Assembly (NCBI GenBank): GCA_050015455.1
Contig: JBEKBJ010000011.1
Coordinates: forward strand, 1-64,000
DNA length: 64,000 bases
Direction: 5' to 3'
DNA from: JAGDMS01 sp050015455
GTDB taxonomy: Bacteria; Desulfobacterota; Binatia; HRBIN30
Part shown: piece by piece, positions 34,315 through 42,460 of the stretch
How positions within the stretch are numbered: the stretch's first letter is position 1
Layout of the letters: every line of letters starts with the position of its first letter
Notes under the pieces: model-generated
Told to the model about the DNA's origin: nothing
Database searches by the model: none
What the model saw: only the letters and a program-made list of their open reading frames with translations
Position numbers and translations under genes: made by a program

Positions 34315-34388
34315 GGTCGCATAGCTCAGCTGGTTAGAGCGCCTGCCTCACATGCAGGAGGTCCGTGGTTCGAGTCCACGTGCGACCA
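34315..34388 (+). tRNA. tRNA-Val (anticodon CAC)
   Basis: The 7-bp acceptor stem pairs GGTCGCA (34315-34321) with TGCGACC (34381-34387), followed by discriminator A. The anticodon loop CTCACAT, flanked by CCTGC/GCAGG, gives anticodon CAC, reading GTG valine codons. The T-arm GTGGTTCGAGTCCAC is canonical. CCA is not encoded. Its 3' 42 bases are the attL copy of the integrative element. Confidence 0.95.
34347..34388 (+). repeat. attL: 42-bp direct repeat within tRNA-Val
   Basis: These 42 bases, from the anticodon loop to the tRNA 3' end, recur exactly at 44759-44800. This is the expected attachment-site duplication of a tyrosine-recombinase element. Confidence 0.9.
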
Positions 34389-34437
34389 CTTTTGTTTTCG
34401 AGCACTTAGCCGCGCCGTGCGGCCGGAGCGTGGCGGC

Positions 34438-34463
34438 TTGACAGCCAAGTTGACAGCCACCGG
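34438..34463 (+). repeat. Left paired TTGACAGCCA repeats (possible integrase arm sites)
   Basis: TTGACAGCCA occurs at 34438-34447 and 34450-34459, 50 bases inside attL. The same 26-base arrangement, differing at only a couple of positions, is at 44632-44657 inside attR, in the same orientation. Such direct repeats at both element ends are typical arm-type binding sites of the recombinase. Confidence 0.5.
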
Positions 34464-34499
34464 CACCGAAATGGGGCACTTTTCCACAGTTGCCCGGTT

Positions 34500-35639
34500 C
34501 TACTCGCCGACGGCAAGGATGGCGTCCATCTTGTCGGCGGCATCGCGCAGCAGCGTGGGCATCACGTGGCTGTAGGTGTTCATCGTGACGCTGATCTGCG
34601 AGTGACCGAGTATTTCCATCACCACACGCGGATGGACGCCTTGTGCGAGCAGCAGTGACGCGGCCGTATGCCGAAGGTCGTGAAAGCGCTTGTGCGGGAG
34701 TCCCGCCTTCGCCAACGCGCGGCGGAACTGCTTGCTCACGCGGCTCGCGTCCATCGGTGTGCCGATCGACGTGGTGAAGACGTGGCCGGTCTCTTGCCAG
34801 CGCGACCCGGCGAGCAGACGGGCTTCTAGCTGACGTGCGCGGTGGCTTCGAAGCGCCTTCACGGCGAACTCGGGCAAGGGCAGCGTGCGGCGTGACCGGT
34901 CCGATTTCGGTTCCGTGAGTCGCTTTCCGCGCCGGTTCTGGAGCTGGTGGCGAACGCTGAGCGTGGCGGACTCAAGGTCAACGTCCTGCCAACGCAACCC
35001 GAGGGCTTCGCCCTTCCGCAACCCGAGTGCCATTGCGACGCTGTAGAGCGCTTCGTTCTGATCGTCCTTCACGACTTCGAGCAACCGGCGTGCATCGTCC
35101 GGCGAGAGCGGTTCGACGAGACGACGCGGCACGCGCGGAGGCGAAACGAGCGTGCAGACGTTCCGCGCGACAAGATCCCACTTCACGGCGCGGTTGAGAG
35201 CGCGAGAAAGGACGCTGTGCATGTACTGCACCGAACGCGGCGAGAAGTCGGCGAGCTTGGCGTTCATCATCGCTTGGACGTGTTGAGGCGCGAGCTTCCC
35301 GAGCGGTACCTTGCCGATGGTCGGAATCAAGTGCAGGCGCACCGTGTCGGAGTAGCTGTCAAGCGTCCGTGGGCGCGTGCTGGGTGCTACGCAGTCCGTC
35401 AGCCACCGCTCAAGGAACTGCGCGGCCGTCTGCCGTTCCGGTGCGACGTTGAGCCCGAGCTGATGGTTGCGCAGTGCGGTGGTGAGCTGCTGCTGCACGT
35501 CTTGGCGCGTCCCTCCGTAGAGCCATTTCCGATGCCGCTTGCCGTTCTTCCATCCGAGAGTGAGCGCTGCACACCAGCGGCCGTCACGGCGCTTGAAGAT
35601 GGACCCCTCACGTTGCCCGCGTCTTTTTGCCATTGTCAT
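34500..35639 (-). CDS. int: Tyrosine recombinase/phage-type integrase
   Basis: A 379-residue protein with an N-terminal AP2-like arm-binding region (GSIFKRRDGRWCAALTLGW), a SAM-like core-binding domain (QFLERWLTDCV, to about 170) and the catalytic domain. Catalytic residues are Arg in LRKGEALGLRW, Lys in EPKSDRSRRT, HxxR in HDLRHTAA, His in LGHSQ and the nucleophile Tyr in NTYSHV. It cuts and joins att sites to move the element in and out of tRNA-Val. Its start overlaps the stop of the upstream Zn-finger gene (ATGA, 35636-35639). Confidence 0.95.
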   Translation of the reverse strand: MTMAKRRGQREGSIFKRRDGRWCAALTLGWKNGKRHRKWLYGGTRQDVQQQLTTALRNHQLGLNVAPERQTAAQFLERWLTDCVAPSTRPRTLDSYSDTVRLHLIPTIGKVPLGKLAPQHVQAMMNAKLADFSPRSVQYMHSVLSRALNRAVKWDLVARNVCTLVSPPRVPRRLVEPLSPDDARRLLEVVKDDQNEALYSVAMALGLRKGEALGLRWQDVDLESATLSVRHQLQNRRGKRLTEPKSDRSRRTLPLPEFAVKALRSHRARQLEARLLAGSRWQETGHVFTTSIGTPMDASRVSKQFRRALAKAGLPHKRFHDLRHTAASLLLAQGVHPRVVMEILGHSQISVTMNTYSHVMPTLLRDAADKMDAILAVGE

Positions 35640-36298
35640 CTCCCTTCTCGTCTGGCTCGCGCGCGCTCCCGAGCGCGGCGCGTGGCCATGTAGGTTTTCA
35701 TGTACTCTCGCCGTTTCCCTTTACGCGCTGCTTCGAGGCTTGCAGTCCTGCACACCTGAGAGCAGTAGACCTGCCGTTTCACGCGGACAAAGACACGCTG
35801 GCACCGGGGGCAACATCGGTACAGGAAGGGCCGCACGTGTGCGAGCCTTACAAAGCTCGCGTGAAACTCGGCGAGGGGTGTTGGCTGGTCAGGCTCTTGC
35901 GTCAACACGTTCCCCTGCAGCCGCCAGACGAACGCCGTACCCAGCACCTCGAAAGGCTGGCTGACCTTTTCGCCGTGGAGCAACGGCCAGAGGATTGTCC
36001 TGACGTGGACAAGCAAAAGCGGTAGGTCTTGGCGCATTGCTTTTGCTTCCCAGGCACTCTCCCGCTTGGCATCGATACGACCGGCAATGCGTGGCTTAGC
36101 CAGCCGGACGTAATCAGATTCGAGCGCTGCCCATTCCCGCTCCAGTTGGCCGTCCAAGTATTCCGGCGGAGTAGGTACGCGCCCCTGCCTCTCAAACTCG
36201 TTCAAAGCCCATTGCCTGCCCGCTACCCCCTCTGCGGGTAGCGGGATCGATGCCAGGCGGGCGAAGAGTTGCGCGAAGGCTTGCTCACGTTTCGTCAT
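35636..36298 (-). CDS. Hypothetical protein with C-terminal Zn-finger (CGNR-like)
   Basis: The 220-residue protein has an uncharacterised N-terminal part and, near residues 165-190, RCCPRCQRVFVRVKRQVYCSQVCR, a CxxC...CxxxC pattern of the CGNR/DUF type zinc finger, followed by a strongly basic tail. It overlaps the integrase start by four bases, so both are made together, which hints at an integration-accessory or DNA-binding role. The start ATG at 36298 faces the divergent control region. Confidence 0.65.
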   Translation of the reverse strand: MTKREQAFAQLFARLASIPLPAEGVAGRQWALNEFERQGRVPTPPEYLDGQLEREWAALESDYVRLAKPRIAGRIDAKRESAWEAKAMRQDLPLLLVHVRTILWPLLHGEKVSQPFEVLGTAFVWRLQGNVLTQEPDQPTPLAEFHASFVRLAHVRPFLYRCCPRCQRVFVRVKRQVYCSQVCRTASLEAARKGKRREYMKTYMATRRARERARARREGR

Positions 36299-36402
36299 CG
36301 TTAGCCACAGAATCCACGGTTGCGCTCTGACACGTAATGGTTAACCACAGTATATTGCATTTCAACGGCTAACGCAATACCCTCTGGTCTCGGAGGTATG
36401 TG
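36299..36402. promoter_or_regulatory. Divergent control region with CGTTAGCC-type repeats
   Basis: Between the divergent Zn-finger/integrase unit and the excisionase unit, CGTTAGCCACAG (36299-36310), GGTTAACCACAG (36339-36350) and the inverted CGGCTAACG (36366-36374) recur. GGTTAACC is itself palindromic, and TATATTGCAT nearby could supply a -10. This looks like the element's regulatory switch. Confidence 0.45.
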
Positions 36403-36609
36403 ATGGACCAAAGAATGTTGCTGCGTGCGGATGAGGTAGCAAAGCTATTGGCGTTCGGGCGCAGCAAGACGTACGAACTCATGGCAAGCGGTCAGCTGCC
36501 GGTTGTGCGGGTCGGTCGCGCCGTGCGCGTCCCGCGCGCCGCGCTGGATGAGTGGGTCCGCGCGCACATCGAGAACGCGGTGGAAGTGAATGGGGCGGGC
36601 AAGGTGTGA
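36403..36609 (+). CDS. Excisionase/AlpA-like helix-turn-helix protein
   Basis: A 68-residue MerR/Xis-type winged helix protein: LLRADEVAKLLAFGRSKTYELMASGQLPVVRVGRAVRVPRAALDEWV, the usual form of DNA-binding excision or activator proteins in integrative elements. ATG 36403 has GGAGG six bases upstream; the preceding GTG (36400) is less suitable. It sits just upstream of the primase-helicase and probably controls excision or element genes. Confidence 0.85.
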   Translation: MDQRMLLRADEVAKLLAFGRSKTYELMASGQLPVVRVGRAVRVPRAALDEWVRAHIENAVEVNGAGKV

Positions 36610-36613
36610 ACGC

Positions 36614-38890
36614 GTGGCCAGCACCGGCGCGCCAGCCACGGCCACGGATAACACTGCGGAGCGGTTCCGCCATGCGATCGCAGCGGCCGGGCTCCAGCCT
36701 CCGGATGAGGTGATCGCGGATGGCAGGCTGCATCGCTTCGCGACGAACAGCCACGGCAGCGATGATGCCGGCTGGTACGTCTTCCACGCGGACGGCATTC
36801 CGGCGGGAGCGTTTGGCGATTGGCGAACGGGCGTATCGGAGACCTGGCAGGCTGACGCTGGCCGGCGCCTGACAGCGGCGGAGAAGACCGCGCATCGTGC
36901 GCGACTCGAAGAGATGCGCAGAGCACGCGAAGCGGAAGAGGTTCGCCGACATGCAGAGGCCAGAGAGCAAGCAGCGACAATCTGGAACGCAGCGACACCC
37001 GCAACGGACGAGCACGCCTATCTCACCCGAAAGCAGGCACGCGCCTACGGGCTCCGCGTGCATGCGGACGGGCGCGTGATCGTTCCCATGCGCGACAACG
37101 GCGAGCTGCATTCGCTGCAATTCATAGACGCGGACGGCGACAAACGGTTTCTGGCCGGCGGACGGGTGGAGGGCTGCTACCACGAGATCGGCAGATTCGA
37201 CGGCGCTGTAGTGGCTTGTATCACCGAGGGTTACGCAACGGGCGCCACCGTCCACATGGCGAAGAACTACCCGGTGGCCGTCGCCTTTAACGCGGGCAAC
37301 TTGGCAGCGGTGGCTAAGGCGATGCGTGCCCGGTGTCCCGAGATGCGGCTGATCCTGTGCGCCGACGATGACATCGGCACAAACGGAAATCCGGGCCTCA
37401 CCAAGGCAACCGAGGCGGCGCGGGCCGTTGGCGGCTGGCTTGCGGTCCCCGACTTCGGCACCGATCGGCCGGCGAAGGCCACGGACTTCAACGACTTGGC
37501 GGCGCACCGGGGCTTGGAGGCAGTGGCGGAGGCGATCATGCATGCACGGCCGGTGGGTGATCACGCGAAGATTGGTGGCCCATGGGGTGCGGCGGAGCCC
37601 GCCCACGAGTTTGTTGCCGCGACGGAGGCCGAGAGTCAGTTCCTCGATGAGAATCGCATCCTGGCACCTGCTGCGATCACGGAGCTGTTTTCACCGCGGG
37701 GCTTAGGGAAGACGCTGTACGCGCTGCTGCTTGCTGTTCCACTTGCCGTAACCGGCAAGCGAGTTCTGTACATCAATCGTGACAATCCAAGACATGAAGT
37801 GCGGCGTCGCTTGCGCGCGTGCGGCGTCACCGCCGAGCAGGCGCTCGACACGCTGAAGGTGATCACGCGCGAAAAGGCGCCACCGCTCACCGACGCCGCG
37901 GCTTGGCAAAGGTTTCCAATTGCGGAGTACGACGTCGTCATCCTGGACTCGTTCGATTCAGCCGCTGAGGGTGTTGGCGAGCAGGACTCAGCGAAGCCGA
38001 GTAGGGCGATCGCACCGCTACTCGACGTTGCGCGTGCGATGAACGGACCCGCCATCATGGTGCTCGGAAACACAGTCAGGTCAGCGGCACACAGCCGCGG
38101 GTCCGGTGTTGTCGAGGATCGAGCTGACATCGTCTTTGAGATTCGCGATGCGACCGGCCTGAAGCCCACCGGAACGAAGGTGTGGTGGGAGGAGTTGCCG
38201 CCAGCCGGCGCGGACTCCTGGGCGCAACGTGCCACCCGTCGCAAGAGACGTGACAAGTACCTACTTGCATTCGTGCCGAGTAAGTTTCGCATTGGCGAAG
38301 AGCCCGACCCCTTTGTCATCGAGATTGATCTGTCAGCCGAGCCCTGGACTATGCGGAACGCCACGGCGGAGCTGATCGCAGAGGGTGACGCGGCACGTCT
38401 GACCGCAGAGCAGGCGCACCTCGACAAGAACAAGAAAGCCGCGGAGGCCCTCCGTGCAGAGGTACACCGCCGGCACCGTGCGGGGACCGTCGTCCTAGCG
38501 GAACGCGATGGCGTGCCCTTCCTCATGACACACGGGCTGAAACGTTCCGAGGCCCGCGACTTGATCCGGACCGCTCAAGGCTGGCGGATTGAGCAAGTCG
38601 AGCATGAACGCGGCAGGCCGTTGGCCCTACTGCCAGAGGCTGAATCAAACGCATCAGCGGCGGAAATCGGCAGTCCCGGAAACCCTTGCCAGAAGCCACT
38701 TTTCGGGGGATCGATTTCCGCCGACCGCATCGGACAAGCACGGCGGGAATCAGAGTCTCTGAAACCCGCGCCAGATACGGCTTTGCGCGAGCCGGTGTTT
38801 CCGCCGCCGACGCCAATCGTTCCGGGTAGCCATCATGCCGAGGGCTGTGATTGTGACGCGTGTCTACCGCTGGAAGAGGGTGTTGCATGA
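36614..38890 (+). CDS. Toprim primase/RecA-fold helicase replication protein
   Basis: The ~758-residue protein has an N-terminal helix-rich part, a Toprim domain (VVACITEGYATGATVHMA with its Glu, LILCADDDIGTNGNPG with DxD), and then a RecA/RepA-type ATPase: Walker A SPRGLGKTLYALLL and Walker B YDVVILDSFDSA. The C-terminal ~150 residues are charged and less conserved. Such proteins prime and unwind DNA to start replication of integrative elements and satellites. GTG 36614 has AAGGTG upstream; ATG 36590 is an alternative that overlaps the excisionase gene. Its stop overlaps the next start. Confidence 0.88.
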   Translation: MASTGAPATATDNTAERFRHAIAAAGLQPPDEVIADGRLHRFATNSHGSDDAGWYVFHADGIPAGAFGDWRTGVSETWQADAGRRLTAAEKTAHRARLEEMRRAREAEEVRRHAEAREQAATIWNAATPATDEHAYLTRKQARAYGLRVHADGRVIVPMRDNGELHSLQFIDADGDKRFLAGGRVEGCYHEIGRFDGAVVACITEGYATGATVHMAKNYPVAVAFNAGNLAAVAKAMRARCPEMRLILCADDDIGTNGNPGLTKATEAARAVGGWLAVPDFGTDRPAKATDFNDLAAHRGLEAVAEAIMHARPVGDHAKIGGPWGAAEPAHEFVAATEAESQFLDENRILAPAAITELFSPRGLGKTLYALLLAVPLAVTGKRVLYINRDNPRHEVRRRLRACGVTAEQALDTLKVITREKAPPLTDAAAWQRFPIAEYDVVILDSFDSAAEGVGEQDSAKPSRAIAPLLDVARAMNGPAIMVLGNTVRSAAHSRGSGVVEDRADIVFEIRDATGLKPTGTKVWWEELPPAGADSWAQRATRRKRRDKYLLAFVPSKFRIGEEPDPFVIEIDLSAEPWTMRNATAELIAEGDAARLTAEQAHLDKNKKAAEALRAEVHRRHRAGTVVLAERDGVPFLMTHGLKRSEARDLIRTAQGWRIEQVEHERGRPLALLPEAESNASAAEIGSPGNPCQKPLFGGSISADRIGQARRESESLKPAPDTALREPVFPPPTPIVPGSHHAEGCDCDACLPLEEGVA

Positions 38891-39435
38891 CGGCGGTCAC
38901 ACTGCTCGATGAGCTTCGCCGCCGGCGCGTAGAGCTGATTCCGGAAGGGGTCGGGCTACGCTACCGTGCACCCAAGGGTGCATTGACGCCAGACCTGCGG
39001 CAGGCCCTGGCCGCGCACAAGGTCGAGCTTTTGTCCTTGCTGACGGGCTTAGATACCGGCAGCCGACTCAACCCGGCCGACTGCTTCGAGCTGCTGTGCG
39101 CCTTCCATGCTGAGAACGAAGCGGCCTACGAACCCGGCGCGTTGACGTGGGCGTTCGCGCACTGCCCCGAACTGAAGCGGCGATTCGACGAAACGGAAAC
39201 CGCGATTGACCGCCTGGCCGGCCAGCATCCGACCGAGGCCGACTTCCGCCGCGCGCTCGAAGCGCACGCCAACGTCTGGCGCGAGATCGTGGCCCGCCAC
39301 CGGGCGCACCGGGAACGCCAAGCCGAGAAGGCGGACCCGATGCCCGAGCTGCCCGAGGGGACCGTGCTGGCGATCTGTGTCAGCTACGGTGATGGTGAGC
39401 CGGGCACGTGGGACGCGGTGAGGCGCGCGCGATGA
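38887..39435 (+). CDS. TubC N-terminal docking domain-like protein
   Basis: The 182-residue protein starts with LLDELRRRRVELIPEGVGLRYRAPKGALTPDLRQALAAHKVELLSLL, a good match to the TubC N-terminal docking fold, which is common as a small accessory module in mobile elements. The rest, about 65-180, is charged and unrecognised. It overlaps the primase stop (ATGA, 38887-38890) and the next start (39432), so it is part of the replication operon. Confidence 0.72.
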   Translation: MTAVTLLDELRRRRVELIPEGVGLRYRAPKGALTPDLRQALAAHKVELLSLLTGLDTGSRLNPADCFELLCAFHAENEAAYEPGALTWAFAHCPELKRRFDETETAIDRLAGQHPTEADFRRALEAHANVWREIVARHRAHRERQAEKADPMPELPEGTVLAICVSYGDGEPGTWDAVRRAR

Positions 39436-39596
39436 GCGACCAGGACCCGCTAGCTACTTGGCCCACCTTCGTGGGTGCCGTCGAGACCCGCTTGGAGCAG
39501 GGGCGGACCGTGTACGCTGACCGGAGCCAAATCGGCAACGGCGTGGGAAACGGCCCTAAGATTCGGCTATCGTCTAGTCAAAAGGTTGAAAGCTGA
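39432..39596 (+). CDS. Truncated hypothetical protein
   Basis: The 54-residue frame starts at the ATGA overlap with the TubC-like gene. MSDQDPLATWPTFVGAVETRLEQGRTVYADRS resembles the beginning of longer proteins found in such elements, then the sequence (QIGNGVGNGPKIRLSSSQ) departs and ends. It probably marks a junction at about 39530-39600 between the element core and its right-hand cargo. Confidence 0.4.
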   Translation: MSDQDPLATWPTFVGAVETRLEQGRTVYADRSQIGNGVGNGPKIRLSSSQKVES

Positions 39597-39981
39597 ATCC
39601 AGCTGGCCGACTGGCAATGAGGTTTTGCGCCTGCGAGTCACGCGCCACAACGATTGGACACGCACGGAAGAGCGCACGGAGGAGCTCAGCATCGAGGTCT
39701 GGAGTACGGTGCACGAATGGCGAACGTGCACCCAATTGCTTGAAGATTCTCTGAATCGCCTCACATTGCCACTCAAAAACTACGTCTTCAGGAGCTACCT
39801 CCGTGGCCTTTGCAATCTGCCTTGTTCGCAACCTTGGTATGGTAAGACTGGTGCGAACGGCAATCAGCGTGACGCACCCGCGTGTGGGCGTTGTCAGTTT
39901 CTTCGCGGACTGAATGAACTCGGCGTTGTCTTCGGACGCCTCCGAGTTGAGCGTCCACACTTCCACGCGAAGATCAGGCAC
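39574..39981 (-). CDS. Hypothetical protein downstream of the acetylglutamate kinase
   Basis: A 135-residue frame starting GTG 39981, overlapping the kinase stop by eight bases. MPDLRVEVWTLNSEASEDNAEF, LTIPRLRTRQIAKATEVAPEDVVFEWQCEAIQRIF and LDAELLRALFRACPIVVARDSQ have balanced protein-like composition. I do not recognise a family. The opposite-strand frame here is less protein-like. Confidence 0.45.
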   Translation of the reverse strand: MPDLRVEVWTLNSEASEDNAEFIQSAKKLTTPTRGCVTLIAVRTSLTIPRLRTRQIAKATEVAPEDVVFEWQCEAIQRIFKQLGARSPFVHRTPDLDAELLRALFRACPIVVARDSQAQNLIASRPAGFSFQPFD

Positions 39982-40897
39982 TGCGGCGTTGGACGCGATC
40001 CGGTTTGCGCATGACGATCTCTGTCCCGACGCCGCCGTCGGTCAGCACCTCGCAGAGGAGCGAGCCCTTGGCATTGCCATTGATGATGTGTGCCTTGTTC
40101 ACCCCAGCCTTGAGGGCATCAATGCACACCTTTACTTTTGGAACCATGCCTTTGCTGATCACGCGCGATGCAAGCAAGCGAGTGGCGCGCGTGACGGTTA
40201 GCGTGGAAATCAAATCGCCGCGCGAGTCCTTCACGCCTTCTACGTCAGTCAGAAGGATCAGCTTCTCGGCCTTCAGTTCCTTGGCAATCGCGGCAGCCAC
40301 GTCGTCGGCGTTGATGTTGAACAGCTCGTCGTTGCCGCCGACGCATGTGATGACCGGAATGCACTCATCCTTCACCGCGCGAAGACGATCAGCATTGATC
40401 CGGGTGACCCGGCCGACGAAGTTCTTAGGATCACTTCCCTTGCGCTCAGCCTCGACAATATCGCTCCTACCCGCCGGGAAGGGCACGGCCTTGCCACCTG
40501 CCGCCTTGATGCAAGCCACCACTTCCTTATTGAGCTTGTTGAATTCCTCGATCGCCAGACGCAGAGTGCGCCGATCCGTATAGCGCTCCCCGTCCTCAAT
40601 CGTAGGCTCGATGTGCTCGGCGCGCATCCTCTCGCTCAGTTGACGGGAACCGCCGTGCACCAAGATCATGCGAAGTCCGAGATGCGCCATGAATGCAACG
40701 TCTTCGAAAAACGTGCGCTGCGGCGCTGGTTCCTTCTCAAGAACACTGCCGCCAACCTTCACCACCATGATTCGGTGCTGAAATTCGCGGATGTAGGGGA
40801 TGGCCTCTCGCAATTCTACCGGCGTGTAACCGCCGGCTGCGAGCACCTTCGCGGCATTCAGGAGTACCTGGCCGCGTAGTTTTAGCAGCTTTCCCAT
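39974..40897 (-). CDS. argB: Acetylglutamate kinase
   Basis: The 307-residue amino-acid-kinase-fold protein has an N-terminal helix (about 1-30), as in arginine-regulated NAGK, then VVKVGGSVLEKE with the phosphate-binding glycine loop, ILVHGGSRQL, NINADDVAAAIAKELKAEKLILLTDVEGVKD, and GMVPKVKVCIDALKAGV. These segments fit NAGK rather than other kinases of the fold. It phosphorylates N-acetylglutamate in arginine synthesis. Start ATG 40897 has GGGGTGA upstream. It lies inside the integrative element between cargo genes, an unexpected place for a biosynthetic enzyme. Confidence 0.88.
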   Translation of the reverse strand: MGKLLKLRGQVLLNAAKVLAAGGYTPVELREAIPYIREFQHRIMVVKVGGSVLEKEPAPQRTFFEDVAFMAHLGLRMILVHGGSRQLSERMRAEHIEPTIEDGERYTDRRTLRLAIEEFNKLNKEVVACIKAAGGKAVPFPAGRSDIVEAERKGSDPKNFVGRVTRINADRLRAVKDECIPVITCVGGNDELFNINADDVAAAIAKELKAEKLILLTDVEGVKDSRGDLISTLTVTRATRLLASRVISKGMVPKVKVCIDALKAGVNKAHIINGNAKGSLLCEVLTDGGVGTEIVMRKPDRVQRRSA

Positions 40898-41093
40898 GAA
40901 CTCACCCCAATGTTTGCTTGACAGAACCGCTGATCTTCGACGCATGTCGCAGCGGCGTCCACCACGAATACCCCATCAAACCTCGGCCAGCTGTATGACA
41001 CTCGCGCATTCAAGAGTCAAGTCCCACCGGTGCGCAATGCAATCGTCGCACCCCTGCGAGCGGCCCGACTTTACTGCGTAAAATCGACGGTGT

Positions 41094-41107
41094 ACGTGCA
41101 TGCACGT
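41094..41107. promoter_or_regulatory. 14-bp perfect palindrome upstream of argB
   Basis: ACGTGCATGCACGT is a perfect palindrome midway between argB and the plus-strand frame starting at 41182. It could be an operator serving either or both of these divergent units; no partner repressor is evident. Confidence 0.4.
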
Positions 41108-41181
41108 GCAGAGGAGTGGAAAATTTGACAGCTGTGTAACTGCGACGACGACACTCCACGGCCGACCTGCAACCGCCCACA

Positions 41182-41661
41182 ATGGCCGAGTTCAAGGACT
41201 TCGTGTGCAAGATCGTCTCCGTGCCCAAGCGCGAGGTTGAGCAGAAGATCGCTGAAGGGCGCCGCGACCGCGCCGCCAAGCGCAAGGGCACCCGTGCCGA
41301 GCATGGTCCTCTGGGCGTCACCTTCACAGAGCCCGCAGGAACGGAGATCGCCAGCCGGGACCGACATGGTACTCCGCCAAGTGAAGAGGCACCGCGTCCC
41401 CGCTCACAAAGCTCCTTCTGGGTGTTCGCCGCCTCTGCGTTCTCGGTAGCGTGCCCAGCGCACCTCAGCCCCGCGCCGCCCAAGCTCCACGTAGTCCAGC
41501 GGTCGGCGTTTCGCCGCACTGAGCCTTCCCAACGCGACGGCGTTCAGGTTGGCGCTGCGGCTATCCGGCTGGCGGAGCAGCCATTCCCTGAGATCCTCAA
41601 CGCATCTCACAGTTCTCACGCAGCACGCCCACGCTTCCCCTCGCCGCAGCCGGTAGGCTAG
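41182..41661 (+). CDS. Small hypothetical protein, 3' part doubtful
   Basis: The first ~40 residues (MAEFKDFVCKIVSVPKREVE, then KIAEGRRDRAAKRKGT) are protein-like and resemble a small basic protein family. After about residue 45 the frame becomes Ser/Pro/Arg-rich and is largely antisense to the minus-strand gene at 41404-41985, so the gene is probably broken or ends early. Confidence 0.35.
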   Translation: MAEFKDFVCKIVSVPKREVEQKIAEGRRDRAAKRKGTRAEHGPLGVTFTEPAGTEIASRDRHGTPPSEEAPRPRSQSSFWVFAASAFSVACPAHLSPAPPKLHVVQRSAFRRTEPSQRDGVQVGAAAIRLAEQPFPEILNASHSSHAARPRFPSPQPVG

Positions 41662-41985
41662 GTGGGCTTGCCGGTGCAGGGCTCGGCTGACCAGTGTCTC
41701 AACTCGCTTCTGCCGGCCCCGTAGGCGTCGAATCGTCGCGATGAGCTTGCGCGCTTGAGCTGCGCTCACCCGCTGCCGCGCTGGTAGATGCCGAATCTCG
41801 CGACCCAGGTTGTACAGTGCGACCATGTCGGGCCGCCACAGCTTGCGCGGCTCATAACCGGCAAGCCTGTACTCGCTCTCCGCCCGACACGCCAACCGCT
41901 CAGCGCGTGCCTTCAATTCCGCAACCCACCGCCCCAGCCGGTCCTGGTGATACAGGACACTGTTCCTTGCCGCTGTCGTCATCAC
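41404..41985 (-). CDS. Hypothetical basic helical protein
   Basis: A 193-residue arginine-rich protein (NSVLYHQDRLGRWVAELKARAERLACRAESEYRL, and LSRALHRQAHLAYRLRR-type helices) with no motif I recognise. The basic character suggests nucleic-acid binding. It overlaps the tail of the frame at 41182 in antisense; of the two, this one has the more regular composition. Confidence 0.45.
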   Translation of the reverse strand: MMTTAARNSVLYHQDRLGRWVAELKARAERLACRAESEYRLAGYEPRKLWRPDMVALYNLGREIRHLPARQRVSAAQARKLIATIRRLRGRQKRVETLVSRALHRQAHLAYRLRRGEAWACCVRTVRCVEDLREWLLRQPDSRSANLNAVALGRLSAAKRRPLDYVELGRRGAEVRWARYRERRGGEHPEGAL

Positions 41986-42190
41986 TGCGTCAACCTAGAG
42001 CCACGCGGGTTTCTCGCCTTGGCTCACCCCGCAGAATCGCAGCCCGAAAATTGCTTTTCAACCCTGAGCCCTCCAGGCCAGTTAGACCCTGAGCGGTTCC
42101 CCGGCCCGATTGTGCCGCACCCCTCCGGCCTTGCGGCGCTCGAAGAACCCCCACCGTGCAAAGCCCCACACGTTATGTTACAAATGCGCC

Positions 42191-42460
42191 ATGAGCTGTG
42201 AGGTGTGCGGATGCGCGGTGATTGGCCGTAGCGACCGTCGCTATTGCTCGGGCGCGTGCCGCCAGCGCAGCTTTCGCGCCCGCCACGCCGAACGGCACGC
42301 TGAAACCGTGCGCCAGGCCCTCCGACAGCTCCACGCGCTCGAAAGCATGATGACGGGGCCGTTTTTGCGCCCGTATCTGCAACCGTTGCACGCGGCAACC
42401 TCGCTGCTGTCTGGCGCACTAGGCAAGGACTCCGTACTCACGAAACACGCCCCCGAATGA
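42191..42460 (+). CDS. Small Zn-ribbon protein
   Basis: The 89-residue protein begins MSCEVCGCAVIGRSDRRYCSGACRQRSFRARHAER, a CxxC...CxxxC zinc-finger module widespread as a short accessory in actinobacteria and mobile elements. A helical segment (VRQALRQLHALESMM) follows. ATG 42191 starts the motif. Likely a nucleic-acid- or protein-binding accessory. Confidence 0.65.
   Translation: MSCEVCGCAVIGRSDRRYCSGACRQRSFRARHAERHAETVRQALRQLHALESMMTGPFLRPYLQPLHAATSLLSGALGKDSVLTKHAPE

Noticed and set aside
39475..40014. 179-residue plus-strand frame over the minus-strand hypothetical gene
   Set aside because: It starts within another frame and has no ribosome site or motif; the minus-strand frame joined to argB is more protein-like.
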